Assembly: GCF_002850745.1 (NCBI RefSeq)
Contig: NZ_KZ559469.1
Coordinates: 604,359 to 668,358, forward strand
Origin: Nonomuraea indica
GTDB lineage: Bacteria > Actinomycetota > Actinomycetes > Streptosporangiales > Streptosporangiaceae
Direction: 5' to 3'
DNA length: 64,000 nt
In this document: piece by piece, positions 15,639 through 24,341 of the stretch
How the letters are laid out: every line of letters begins with the position of its first letter
Numbering within the stretch: position 1 is the stretch's first letter
Position numbers and translations under genes: made by a program
The notes under the pieces: model-generated
The model's input: the letters and a program-made list of their open reading frames with translations, nothing else
The model's database searches: none
Told to the model about the DNA's origin: nothing

Positions 15639-16612
15639 GGGAGTTCGCCTACCTGCGAGCGGCGGACGTGGCCGAGGCGGTCGAGCTGGCGGGCCCTCAG
15701 GGGAAGTACCTGGCCGGTGGGACGAACCTGTTCGACCTCATGCGTGAGGAGGTGGAGCGGCCCGAGCGGGTCGTCGACATCTCCCGCCTGCCGCTGTCCG
15801 CCATCGAGCCCCTGCCGGGCGGCGGGCTGCGTCTGGGGGCGCTGGCCCGCAACGCCCACGTCGCCGCCGACGACCGGGTCCGCCGCCGCTACCCCGTGCT
15901 CGCGCGGGCCCTGCTGAAAGGCGCCTCGCCGCAGCTGCGCAACCGGGCGACGGTCGGCGGCAACCTCGTGCAGCGCACCCGCTGCCGCTACTTCTACGAC
16001 CTCACCGCCGCCTGCAACAAGCGGGAGCCCGGCGCGGGGTGCGACGCGCTCGGCGGGTTCAACCGCACGCACGCCATCCTGGGCGCGAGCCCGAACTGCG
16101 TCGCCGTGCATCCCTCCGACATGTGCGTGGCCCTGGCCGCCCTGGACGCGACCGTGAACCTCACCGGTCCCGACGGCGAGCGCAGCGTCCCGGTCACCGG
16201 CTTCCACCTCCTGCCGGGCGGGACACCGCACGTCGAGACCGTGCTACGGAACGGCGATCTGATCACGAGCGTGGACCTGCCGCCGGAGCGGCCCTGGCAC
16301 GGGGACTACGTCAAGGTCCGCGATCGCGCCAGCTACGCGTTCGCCCTGGTGAGCCTGGCCGTTCTGCTGGACGTCCGGCACGGCAGGACCGTGGCCGCCC
16401 GCATCGCGCTCGGCGGGGTGGCGCACAAGCCGTGGCGCGCCTACTCGGCCGAGGAGCAGCTGGTCGGCGCGGCGGCGGACGAGGCGGCGTTCGATCGGGC
16501 CGCCGCGGCCGCGGTCGCCGAGGCGCGTCCGCTCGACCACAACGCCTTCAAGGCCGAGCTGGCCCGGCGGCTGGTCCGGCGCACTCTCGTCGAACTGGCA
16601 GGTCAATCATGA
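15635..16612 (+). CDS. Molybdenum hydroxylase FAD subunit (PaoB/YagS-like)
   Basis: 325 aa from GTG at 15635, coupled to both neighbours by 4-base overlaps. FAD-binding motifs are YLAGGTNLFDLM near residue 25 and ATVGGNLVQRTRCRYF near residue 105. Cysteines at about 117, 127, 136 and 155 (RCRYF, ACNKR, GCDAL, PNCVA) match the insert that holds an extra [4Fe-4S] cluster in PaoB and 4-hydroxybenzoyl-CoA reductase, which sets this enzyme apart from ordinary xanthine dehydrogenase. The best inference is an aldehyde oxidoreductase. Confidence 0.9.
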   Translation: MREFAYLRAADVAEAVELAGPQGKYLAGGTNLFDLMREEVERPERVVDISRLPLSAIEPLPGGGLRLGALARNAHVAADDRVRRRYPVLARALLKGASPQLRNRATVGGNLVQRTRCRYFYDLTAACNKREPGAGCDALGGFNRTHAILGASPNCVAVHPSDMCVALAALDATVNLTGPDGERSVPVTGFHLLPGGTPHVETVLRNGDLITSVDLPPERPWHGDYVKVRDRASYAFALVSLAVLLDVRHGRTVAARIALGGVAHKPWRAYSAEEQLVGAAADEAAFDRAAAAAVAEARPLDHNAFKAELARRLVRRTLVELAGQS

Positions 16613-18933
16613 ACGTCGCCGCACGCGGTTTCAGCCTCGCCATGCGAGCCGTGGGCAGGGTGTCCGCACTCCTGCCCGACGGCCGGCACGATCCGCTGTC
16701 CGGCCGGCCCGGCGAGATCGGCCGCGACATCGCCCGGCTGGACGGCCCGGCGAAGGTGTCCGGCGGCATCCGGTACACCGCCGATCGCGTCCCGGCGCGG
16801 CTCGCCTACGCGGTCACCGTGCCCAGCTCGATCGCCAAGGGCCGCATCACCGCCGTCGACTCCTCCCGGGCGCTCGCCGCGCCCGGCGTGGTGCTGGTGA
16901 TGACGCACGAGAACGCGCCGCCGATGAAGCCCACCGGGGCGTACTCCACGCTCAGGTCCCCCGTCGCGGCCGCCGCCATGACTCTGCCGATCATGAACAC
17001 GGACCGGGTCTTCTGGCACGGCCAGCCGGTCGCGGTCGTCGTGGCCGAGACCCAGGAGCAGGCCGAGCACGCGGCCCGGCTGGTCGAGGTGAGCTACGCG
17101 GCCGAACCCGCCGTCGTGACGATGTCGGACGAGGCCGCCCACACGCCGGCCCATTCGGTGCTGGAGGAGTCGAAGACCGTGGTCGGCGCCCCGCACGCCG
17201 CCCTGGCGGACGCGGCGGTCGTCGTACGGGGCGTCTACACCACGCCGCCCGAACATCACAACGCGCTCGAACTCCACGCCACCGTGGCCGCCTGGGACGG
17301 CGACGACCTCACCGTGCACGACACCTCGCAGTATCCCTACGGGGTGAAGGAGATGCTCGCCAAGAAGTTCGGCCTGCCGCCGGAGCGGGTGCACGTGCTG
17401 GCGCCGTACATCGGCGGCGGGTTCGGCGGCAAGACCACGGCCTGGCCGCACGTGGCGCTCACCGTGGCCGCCGCCGGACTCGCGGGCCGCCCGGTCAAGC
17501 TCGTGCTGTCCCGCGCGCACACGTTCCACATGACCGGCGGCAGGGCGCCCACGCGGAGCCGGGTCACGCTGGCCGCCGACACCGGCGGGCGGCTGACCGC
17601 CATCGTCCACGACGCGCTGTCCACCTGCACGACGGACGAGTTCGCCGAGGCCGCCATCGTTCCCTCACGCCACCTGTACGCCACCCCCAACCTCGCCGTC
17701 CACCAGCGGGTGGCCCGGGTGGACCGCATCCAGAACGCCTTCTTCCGCGGACCCGGTGTGACCCCGGGATCGTTCGCGCTCGAATCGGCCATGGACGAGC
17801 TCGCCTGCCGGCTCGGCCTGGACCCGCTCGAACTGCGGCTGCGCAACGAACCCGCCCGCGACCCGGTCTCCGGCCGCCGGTTCACCAGCCGCCACCTGCG
17901 CGAGGCGTACCGGCTCGGCGCGGAGGCGTTCCGCTGGGACGAGCGCTCCCCGGCGCCGCGCGCCACCCGGGACGGGCACTGGCTCGTGGGCCAGGGCATG
18001 GCCGCCGCGATCAACCCCGACGCCGTGCTCGTCGCGGCCGTGCGGCTCCGGCTCCACGCCGACGGCACCGTCACCATCCACAGCAGCACGAACGAGTTGG
18101 GCGCCGGCACCTCCACCGCCCAGACCCAGGCGGCGGCCCAGCGTCTCGGGGTGCCCATGGACAGGATCCGGTTCCTGCAGGGCGACTCGGACGTGGCCCG
18201 GACCCGCATCCCGGGTGCTTCGGCCGCCACCACCACCCTCGCCTCCGCCATCTGGAACGCCCGTGACCGCCTGGTCCGCGAGCTGCTCACGCTGGCCAAG
18301 GGCACCGACTCCCCGCTGGCCGGGCGCCGGCCCGACGAGGTGGAGACGCGTGACGAGGGCATCTTCACCACAGGCGGCCGGGGGGAGACCTACTGGCGCA
18401 TCCTGGAGCGCGCCGGGAGAGAACACGTCGAGGTGACCGGCAGGTCGGCCGTGCCGTACCAGACCGTCAAAAGGGGCACCAGCACCTACGGCGCCCACTT
18501 CGCGGAGGTGCGGGTGGACGAGGACACCGGCGAGGTGCGCGTCTCGCGCTGGGTCGGCGCGTTCGACGGTGGCCGCATCGTCTCGCCCAGGCAGGCGGCC
18601 AGCCAGATGCGCGGCGGCATCATCCAGGGCATCGGCATGGCGCTCATGGAGGAGACGCTGCTCGACGAGCGCTCCGGCCGCATCGTCAACGCCGGTCTCG
18701 CCGACTACCACATTCCCACCCACGCCGACGTGCCCGACATCGAGGTGCGCTTCGTGGACGTGCCCGACCCGCAGACGCCGCTCGGCGCCAAGGGCATCGG
18801 CGAGCTGGGCATCGTGGGCGTGGCCGCGGCCATCGCCAACGCGATTCACCACGCCACCGGCACACGCGTCCGGGACCTCCCCATCACCGCCGACAAGCTG
18901 CTTCAGCACGACGGCCGCCTGGGCGTGCGGTGA
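16609..18933 (+). CDS. Molybdenum hydroxylase large (molybdopterin-binding) subunit (PaoC/YagR-like)
   Basis: 774-aa catalytic subunit with ATG at 16609 overlapping the FAD-subunit stop. The aldehyde oxidase/xanthine dehydrogenase a/b hammerhead begins at IGRDIARLDGPAKVSGGIRY; cofactor loops include YIGGGFGGKTTAWPH and FFRGPGVTPGSFALESAMDE, and the catalytic Glu is in GAKGIGELGIVG near the C-terminus. The expected cofactor is molybdopterin cytosine dinucleotide, as in PaoC. No PaoD/XdhC or MocA maturation gene is in the window. Substrate is probably an aldehyde or N-heterocycle. Confidence 0.92.
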   Translation: MNVAARGFSLAMRAVGRVSALLPDGRHDPLSGRPGEIGRDIARLDGPAKVSGGIRYTADRVPARLAYAVTVPSSIAKGRITAVDSSRALAAPGVVLVMTHENAPPMKPTGAYSTLRSPVAAAAMTLPIMNTDRVFWHGQPVAVVVAETQEQAEHAARLVEVSYAAEPAVVTMSDEAAHTPAHSVLEESKTVVGAPHAALADAAVVVRGVYTTPPEHHNALELHATVAAWDGDDLTVHDTSQYPYGVKEMLAKKFGLPPERVHVLAPYIGGGFGGKTTAWPHVALTVAAAGLAGRPVKLVLSRAHTFHMTGGRAPTRSRVTLAADTGGRLTAIVHDALSTCTTDEFAEAAIVPSRHLYATPNLAVHQRVARVDRIQNAFFRGPGVTPGSFALESAMDELACRLGLDPLELRLRNEPARDPVSGRRFTSRHLREAYRLGAEAFRWDERSPAPRATRDGHWLVGQGMAAAINPDAVLVAAVRLRLHADGTVTIHSSTNELGAGTSTAQTQAAAQRLGVPMDRIRFLQGDSDVARTRIPGASAATTTLASAIWNARDRLVRELLTLAKGTDSPLAGRRPDEVETRDEGIFTTGGRGETYWRILERAGREHVEVTGRSAVPYQTVKRGTSTYGAHFAEVRVDEDTGEVRVSRWVGAFDGGRIVSPRQAASQMRGGIIQGIGMALMEETLLDERSGRIVNAGLADYHIPTHADVPDIEVRFVDVPDPQTPLGAKGIGELGIVGVAAAIANAIHHATGTRVRDLPITADKLLQHDGRLGVR

Positions 18934-19128
18934 ACCAGCGATCAGGGGACACCCCGCGCAGCGGCACGACCCGGGCCACAGGCAGTGCGAGAAAGGCAGC
19001 GTCGATGTCCCCCGCCACCGAAGGAACCGTCTCCCGCTTCACTGCGGCGACCCTCGACGGCCGGCGCCTGCCGGCGCGCTGGGCATGGCTGCTTCCGCGG
19101 GGCGTCCTGGCCGCCGCCGGCGGGCTGG
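18934..19128. other. Intergenic gap with possible 5' gene remnant
   Basis: Between the convergent large subunit and the RNase Z-like gene. An ATG at 19006 opens a plus-strand frame starting MSPATEGTVSRFTAATLDGR with a protein-like first 40 residues including a hydrophobic stretch, but it then runs antisense into the next gene and loses protein character. It may be the stump of a deleted gene or chance. Confidence 0.3.
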
Positions 19129-20055
19129 TCAGTGTTGGTGCTGTTCGGGCAGGTGGCTGTCGGGGTGGGCCCACACCAGCACGTTCGCCAGGTTCTCGCG
19201 TGCGAAGAAGTCGAGGACCTCCCGGTCCGAGTGGCGCAGGCTGAAATGGGTCAGCACGAACAGGGTGTCCGGGTGCGCCTGGACGTACGGCCTGAGCCGG
19301 CTCCACACGGTGTGGCCGACGCGCTGGGCACGCTCCAGTTCGGCATCGTCCAGATAGGTGCATTCGGTGATGACGACCGGATAGTCGAAGATCCAGGGGC
19401 TGCGCCCGAGGGCGTCGGCGTGGGTGTCACCGAGGTAGGCGAACAGCGGCCGCCGGACCTGCTGGTCCACCGCGATGCCCTCCCTGCGCCGGCCGGCGAT
19501 GAGGCGGCCGAACTCGGCGGGGTCGAGCGTCGCCTTGAGCTCCTCCATCTCCGGAAGCAGGGCTCGCCGGTTCTCGGCGACGGCGTAGCCGACGCTGGGC
19601 ACCTTGTGCTCGGTCTCCACGACCCGGACCGTGTGCGACCTGTGCCTGCCGAAGGCGAACTCCTGGCCCGGCCGCACCCCGTGCACCCGCGCCTCCGTCG
19701 CGAGGGCCGGGTCGAAGGCGGCGACCTGGTTCAGTTCGGTGGTGGCGCGCAGGTAGTGGCGGACGTACGGCAAGGCCTCCTCGGGCACGTGGATGTCGAC
19801 TCCGGTCGGTCGTGTCGCCAGGAAGTCGAGGTCCTTGGAGTGGTCCAGATGCGTGTGCGTCAGCAGCACCGTGTCGACCTGACGGCCTTCGACCAGGCCG
19901 GCGTCCAGGGCGAGCTTCAGTTCGGGGACGTGGAAGAAGGTCTTGTCGTTGGCGCGGGAGTAGCCGGTGAGAGACAACCGGGTGCCGGGGAGTTCCCATG
20001 TCTTCCACTGCCGGAAGGGATGTCCGCGTTCCAGGCGCTCCGGACGGATGATCAT
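19129..20055 (-). CDS. RNase Z-like metallo-beta-lactamase-fold protein
   Basis: 308-aa MBL hydrolase with motifs in the order found in the ELAC/RNase Z family: THTHLDHSKDLDFL (metal site), LFAYLGDTHADALG, VVITECTYLDD (the glutamate equivalent to EATF) and LTHFSLRHSD. The exosite arm for tRNA is not evident and a dedicated RNase Z may exist elsewhere, so 3'-tRNA processing is not assured. ATG at 20055 is the first start. It is the last minus-strand gene before the GH71 enzyme. Confidence 0.75.
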   Translation of the reverse strand: MIIRPERLERGHPFRQWKTWELPGTRLSLTGYSRANDKTFFHVPELKLALDAGLVEGRQVDTVLLTHTHLDHSKDLDFLATRPTGVDIHVPEEALPYVRHYLRATTELNQVAAFDPALATEARVHGVRPGQEFAFGRHRSHTVRVVETEHKVPSVGYAVAENRRALLPEMEELKATLDPAEFGRLIAGRRREGIAVDQQVRRPLFAYLGDTHADALGRSPWIFDYPVVITECTYLDDAELERAQRVGHTVWSRLRPYVQAHPDTLFVLTHFSLRHSDREVLDFFARENLANVLVWAHPDSHLPEQHQH

Positions 20056-20110
20056 GGTGAGAGGCTATCCGTCCGGAGCACGACCGGCATTCTGTTATTT
20101 GGTCCCCCGG

Positions 20111-22069
20111 TCAGCGTCCGCTGGACGCCGCCCGGTAGTGCAGGTCCTGCACGTACGGCGTCGCGGTGATCGTGTACGGCGAGACCACCTTCGCCACCTG
20201 GGCGGAGCTCCGGGTGACCGTGGCCGAGGCGGCGCCGGCCTGGAGCCGGAACGTCCTGGCGGACACTCCGGCAGGCGCGTCGTAGCTCTGGGTCGTGCCG
20301 CCGATGGTGACCGACACCTTGCCCGGCGCGGTGAGCATGGTGAGCACCTCGACCGTGTCACGGGCCGCCGTGCTGCCACCGCGCAGCTTCATGAGCTTGG
20401 TCTGCTGGTACGTCGGCTGGGCCGCGACGGGCTGGATCCTGTGGGTCAGGTACGCCACGTCGTTCGTGATCTTCGGGCAGCCGAGCTTGTAGCAGGTCAG
20501 GTAGTAGGCGTTGATGTCCAGATAGGTCCAGCCCGCGTTCCTGGAGGGGGCGAACTGGGTGTTCTCCGAGTAGTCGTTCCAGGTGGTGAGCTGGACCCAG
20601 TCCGCCTTGCCGTCGATCGCGCCCTTCCAGGTGGCCCGGAGGTTCTCGGTGTTGCCGGCCTCGTCGAAGACGCCCTGGTTCGGGCGCTCGTCCTGGACGG
20701 ACACCGGCTGCATCCAGATCTTGCCCATGCCGTGGGCCCGGTCGATGTTGGTGCCCAGGCCGGCGTTGGCGGCGGGGTTGCGGTTGCCCCAGTTGGAGAA
20801 GCCGTAGCTGATCGGGGCGAAGGCGTCGCGATGCTTGTTGAAGTCGAGGAAGCAGGGGACGAGGGCGACCTTGATGCCGTGCTTCGTCTCCATTGTCTTC
20901 ATCCAGTCGGACCACCAGGCGGCCGTGCGCCCCTCGGCCTTGAAGGGGGCGACCACCAGGCGGTTGTCGGCGAGCCGGTAGACCGACGTGGAGGCGGCGA
21001 GCTTGGCCATGGCGGCGGCGAGGGTGGCGCTGTCGACCGAGGCGAGCCCGTTCGTGTCGGGCATGAGCACGATCTTGAAGCCGGGGTCGACGGCTTCGGC
21101 CGCCTTGACGAGGTTCTGCACCCGGGTCCAGTGCGCGCTGGTCACGGAGAGGATGTCGACGGTGAAGCCGTCCAGGCCGGCGGCGATGGCCTGTCTCACC
21201 TCGGCCTTGAAGTCGGCCACCGTGTAGTCGACCGCGATCGGGTCGCGTCCCAGCGGCCGGTCCCGCAGCAACCCGCCGTAGGCGGCGTGCTTGCCGCTCT
21301 CGCCTTCCGGCTTGAGGTAGTTCCTGGCGTAGTAGTCGGTCGCCGGCGCCTGGTTGTCGAGCGAGAGCGGGTAGGGGGTGAAGTAGTGCGCGAACACCTT
21401 CCTTGCCGAGGCCCGCAGCGCCGCCTTGCCGGCCAGGGTGAAGGGCAGCGGCCCGTCGGTCTGCTCGCCGCCCGTTCCCCCGGTGTAGGTGACCGTGAGT
21501 TTCGGTCCGCGGTTCCCGGTCTCGCGCGAGGACATCAGGACGGTCGTGGTGGCGTCGGCTCCGGTGAGGGCGAACGCGTAGGTGCCGTCGCCCTTGACGG
21601 CCGACGAGACGTCCAGCCTGGCCGTCGTGCCTGCCGTGAAGCCGGTGTGCGAGGTGACGGCCGTCGCGCCGATCGTCGGCCGAGTGTCCCAGGTCGTGGC
21701 GGCCTCCGTCCAGGAGCCTGTCGCCTGGCGGACGGAGAGGGTGGTGTCCGTCGTCCTGGCCGGGACGACGTCCAGCGTGACCTTGACGTCCTCGGCGTCC
21801 GCCGGGACACCGGTGACCTTGAAGCGGGTCAGGGCGATGCGTTGCCCTGTGGCCGTACTCCCGCACCCGGTGCCGCAGACGCTCATCCACGTGGCGGTGG
21901 CGAAGCTCTTGGCGGGCTCGGCCTGGCTGACGAACACGTCGTCCGCGGCGGCGAAGGTCAGGCTCACGGGGGCGGCGGCGGACGCCTGCGCCGGCGGGGC
22001 GACGGCGGCGGTCCCCAGCGTGGCGAGGAGCACCACCCCGGCCAGCGGCGCCAGATATCGGTTGACCAT
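20111..22069 (-). CDS. Secreted GH71 alpha-1,3-glucanase with DNRLRE/CBM96-like module
   Basis: 652 aa. A Sec signal peptide occupies about residues 1-30 (MVNRYLAPLAGVVLLATLGT, then AxA near 28-31). A DNRLRE-type beta-sandwich spans about 37-195, ending in SSRETGNRGPKLTVTYTGG. The GH71 catalytic domain begins at KVFAHYFTPYPLSLDN near 224 and contains DGFTVDILS and VQLTTWNDYSENTQF. GH71 enzymes hydrolyse alpha-1,3-glucan (mutan, fungal cell wall). A C-terminal beta-rich domain follows from about 560. Likely an extracellular degrader of fungal wall polymer. Confidence 0.85.
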   Translation of the reverse strand: MVNRYLAPLAGVVLLATLGTAAVAPPAQASAAAPVSLTFAAADDVFVSQAEPAKSFATATWMSVCGTGCGSTATGQRIALTRFKVTGVPADAEDVKVTLDVVPARTTDTTLSVRQATGSWTEAATTWDTRPTIGATAVTSHTGFTAGTTARLDVSSAVKGDGTYAFALTGADATTTVLMSSRETGNRGPKLTVTYTGGTGGEQTDGPLPFTLAGKAALRASARKVFAHYFTPYPLSLDNQAPATDYYARNYLKPEGESGKHAAYGGLLRDRPLGRDPIAVDYTVADFKAEVRQAIAAGLDGFTVDILSVTSAHWTRVQNLVKAAEAVDPGFKIVLMPDTNGLASVDSATLAAAMAKLAASTSVYRLADNRLVVAPFKAEGRTAAWWSDWMKTMETKHGIKVALVPCFLDFNKHRDAFAPISYGFSNWGNRNPAANAGLGTNIDRAHGMGKIWMQPVSVQDERPNQGVFDEAGNTENLRATWKGAIDGKADWVQLTTWNDYSENTQFAPSRNAGWTYLDINAYYLTCYKLGCPKITNDVAYLTHRIQPVAAQPTYQQTKLMKLRGGSTAARDTVEVLTMLTAPGKVSVTIGGTTQSYDAPAGVSARTFRLQAGAASATVTRSSAQVAKVVSPYTITATPYVQDLHYRAASSGR

Positions 22070-22344
22070 GGAACTCCCTTGGCACTCGGTACGGCTCGGC
22101 CCGCCCAGGGGTAGGCGGCGGAGCCGTTCTGCACAGCCAAGGATGGAGCAGGATCCGCAGCCGGGCCGGGCATTTCGGATAGATCATCCTTTCTGGAACG
22201 ATGCCATTTCCGGTCGGCGCGAATTCCGCAGGTGACCTCGGCGCCGGAGGGCCAGGGGCTGCTTTGCCCAGAGGCGGCCGTGCCGTGGTGGACGCTTGCC
22301 CGCGACGTGAGGCGTTTGGGGGGATTCGCCCGGCTATTCTCGGG

Positions 22345-23139
22345 ATGATGACTGTGACGGTGCGCAACCATGTCAACGTCTCCGGGCGACCGGACGGCAG
22401 GCCGGTGATGTTCGCCCACGGGTTCGGTTGCGACCAGAACATGTGGCGCCTGGTCGCCCCCGCCTTCGAGGACGACCATCGGGTCGTGCTCTTCGACTAC
22501 GTGGGCATGGGCCGGTCCGACCTGTCCGCCTACTCCCCCGAGCGCTACTCCACCCTCGACGGGTACGCGCAGGACGTCCTCGACATCTGCCACGAGCTGG
22601 ACCTCACCGACGTCGTCCTCGTCGGCCACTCCGTGAGCGCGCTCATCGGCGTGCTGGCCGCCAACGCCGAGCCGGAGAGGTTCGGCAAGCTGGTGCTCGT
22701 CGGGCCGTCGCCGCGCTACATCGACGACGACGGCTACACGGGCGGGTTCAGCGCCCAGGACATCGAGGAACTCCTGGAGTCCCTCGACAGCAACTACCTC
22801 GGCTGGTCCAGCGAGATGGCACCGGTCATCATGGGCAACGCCGATCGGCCGGCGCTCGGCGAGGAGCTGACCAACAGCTTCTGCCGCACCGACCCGCAGA
22901 TCGCCCGGCGGTTCGCCCAGGTGACGTTCCTGTCCGACAACCGCGCCGACCTCGCCAGGTGCGGCACCCCGACGCTGATCCTGCAGTGCGCGGACGACGT
23001 GATCGCCCCCGAGCCGGTCGGCCGCTACGTCCACGCGGCGATCCCCGGCAGCCGGCTGGTGATGATGCGCGCGACCGGTCACTGCCCCAACCTCAGCGCT
23101 CCCGAGGAGACGATCGCGGCGATCCGGTCGTTCCTGTGA
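22345..23139 (+). CDS. RsbQ-like alpha/beta hydrolase
   Basis: 264-aa alpha/beta hydrolase. The catalytic triad can be placed at Ser96 (VGHSVSAL), Asp217 or 218 (CADDVIAP) and His246 (ATGHCPNL), almost the same numbering as B. subtilis RsbQ (S96/D219/H247). N-terminal HGFGCDQNMW is the RsbQ-type oxyanion loop. RsbQ is needed for RsbP to activate the energy-stress branch of the SigB pathway. The next gene, 4 bases downstream, encodes a PAS-PP2C phosphatase like RsbP. ATG at 22345 or 22348 is the start. Confidence 0.85.
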   Translation: MMTVTVRNHVNVSGRPDGRPVMFAHGFGCDQNMWRLVAPAFEDDHRVVLFDYVGMGRSDLSAYSPERYSTLDGYAQDVLDICHELDLTDVVLVGHSVSALIGVLAANAEPERFGKLVLVGPSPRYIDDDGYTGGFSAQDIEELLESLDSNYLGWSSEMAPVIMGNADRPALGEELTNSFCRTDPQIARRFAQVTFLSDNRADLARCGTPTLILQCADDVIAPEPVGRYVHAAIPGSRLVMMRATGHCPNLSAPEETIAAIRSFL

Positions 23140-23143
23140 TCCC

Positions 23144-24268
23144 ATGGACGTGACAGGTGAGTTCGAGGAGCTGTTCGAGGACGCGCCGTGCGGCTTCCTC
23201 GTCACCGGGCCCGACGGCACGCTGCGGCGGGTCAACCGCACCTTCGTCGAGCTGACCGGGCACCGCGCCGAGGACCTGGTCGGCCGCGTACGGGTCCAGG
23301 AGCTGCTCGTCGTGGGCGACCGGATCTTCTACGAGACCCACTTCGCGCCGCTGCTCGCCCTGCAGTCGTCCGCCCGGGAGATCGCGGTGGACTTCCGCCG
23401 CGCGGCCGGCGGGCGGCTTCCCGTGCTGCTGAACGCCGTGGTGAAGGGCGAGGAGGTCTGGATCTGCGTCTTCGCCGCCACGGACCGGCGCGGCTACGAG
23501 CGCGAGCTGCTGCGGGCGCGGCAACAGGCCGAGCAGGCGCGGCGGGAGGCCCACGAGCTGGCCCGGGTGTTGCAGACGAGTTTCATCCCGCCCGCCATGC
23601 CCGCCATCGCGGGCATCGACGTGGCCGGCGTCTACCGGCCCGCCGGGCGCGGCGAGGAGGTCGGCGGCGACTTCTACGACGTGTACGAGACGGCGGGCGG
23701 CTGGGCCGTGGTCCTCGGCGACGTGGAGGGCAAGGGCGCGCAGGCGGCCGTGGTGACGAGCCTGGCCCGCTACAGCCTGCGCGCCGCCTCGGCGCACGGG
23801 AGCACACCGTCGGCGGTGCTGTCCGCGCTGAACCAGGCCGTCATCGACCGGGGCTCCGAGCGGTTCCTCACGGCCGTCCACGCGCAGCTGACGATCTCGC
23901 CCGGCGGCTGCCGGGTGACGCTCGCCCTGGGCGGCCACCCACCACCCGTGCACCTCACCCCCTCGGGCTCGCGCCGGCTCGGCGTCCCCGGGACGCTGCT
24001 GGGCATCCTGCCGGCGCCGCACCTGGTCGACGTCACCGTGGACGTCCGGCCGGGCGAGGCGGTCGTCTTCTACACCGACGGCGTGACCGACGCGCAGCGC
24101 GGCCGGGAGTTCTTCGGGGAGCGGCGGATGGAGCGGGCGCTGCTCGCGGCCCGCGACGAGGACGCGGCCGGCATCGCCGAGCGTCTCGTCGGAGAGGTCT
24201 CCGCCTTCCAGTCGGACGTGCTCGCCGACGACGTGGCCGTCGTGGTCGTCAAGGCGGGGGCGCGCTGA
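23144..24268 (+). CDS. RsbP-like PAS-domain PP2C phosphatase
   Basis: 374 aa. A PAS domain covers about 1-115 (FEDAPCGFLVTGPDGTLRRV), a coiled coil about 117-150 (RARQQAEQARREAHELARVL) and a SpoIIE-type PP2C domain the rest, with metal aspartates in VGGDFYD, LGDVEGKG, YTDGVTDA and LADDVAVV. This is the architecture of B. subtilis RsbP, which dephosphorylates an anti-anti-sigma factor. It follows the RsbQ-like gene by 4 bases. No anti-sigma or STAS gene is in the window, so the target is elsewhere. Confidence 0.85.
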   Translation: MDVTGEFEELFEDAPCGFLVTGPDGTLRRVNRTFVELTGHRAEDLVGRVRVQELLVVGDRIFYETHFAPLLALQSSAREIAVDFRRAAGGRLPVLLNAVVKGEEVWICVFAATDRRGYERELLRARQQAEQARREAHELARVLQTSFIPPAMPAIAGIDVAGVYRPAGRGEEVGGDFYDVYETAGGWAVVLGDVEGKGAQAAVVTSLARYSLRAASAHGSTPSAVLSALNQAVIDRGSERFLTAVHAQLTISPGGCRVTLALGGHPPPVHLTPSGSRRLGVPGTLLGILPAPHLVDVTVDVRPGEAVVFYTDGVTDAQRGREFFGERRMERALLAARDEDAAGIAERLVGEVSAFQSDVLADDVAVVVVKAGAR

Positions 24269-24341
24269 TCGCGTGCCGTCCCCGGCCGCCCGAGGGGACG
24301 TCGTGTTCGCCCGGGCGCGCCGGACCCGCGACAATGGCGCG

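Noticed and set aside
20111..22069. Prophage or island boundary around the GH71 gene
   Set aside because: GC content and codon use look like the neighbours, and no integrase, att-like repeat or tRNA junction is present there.
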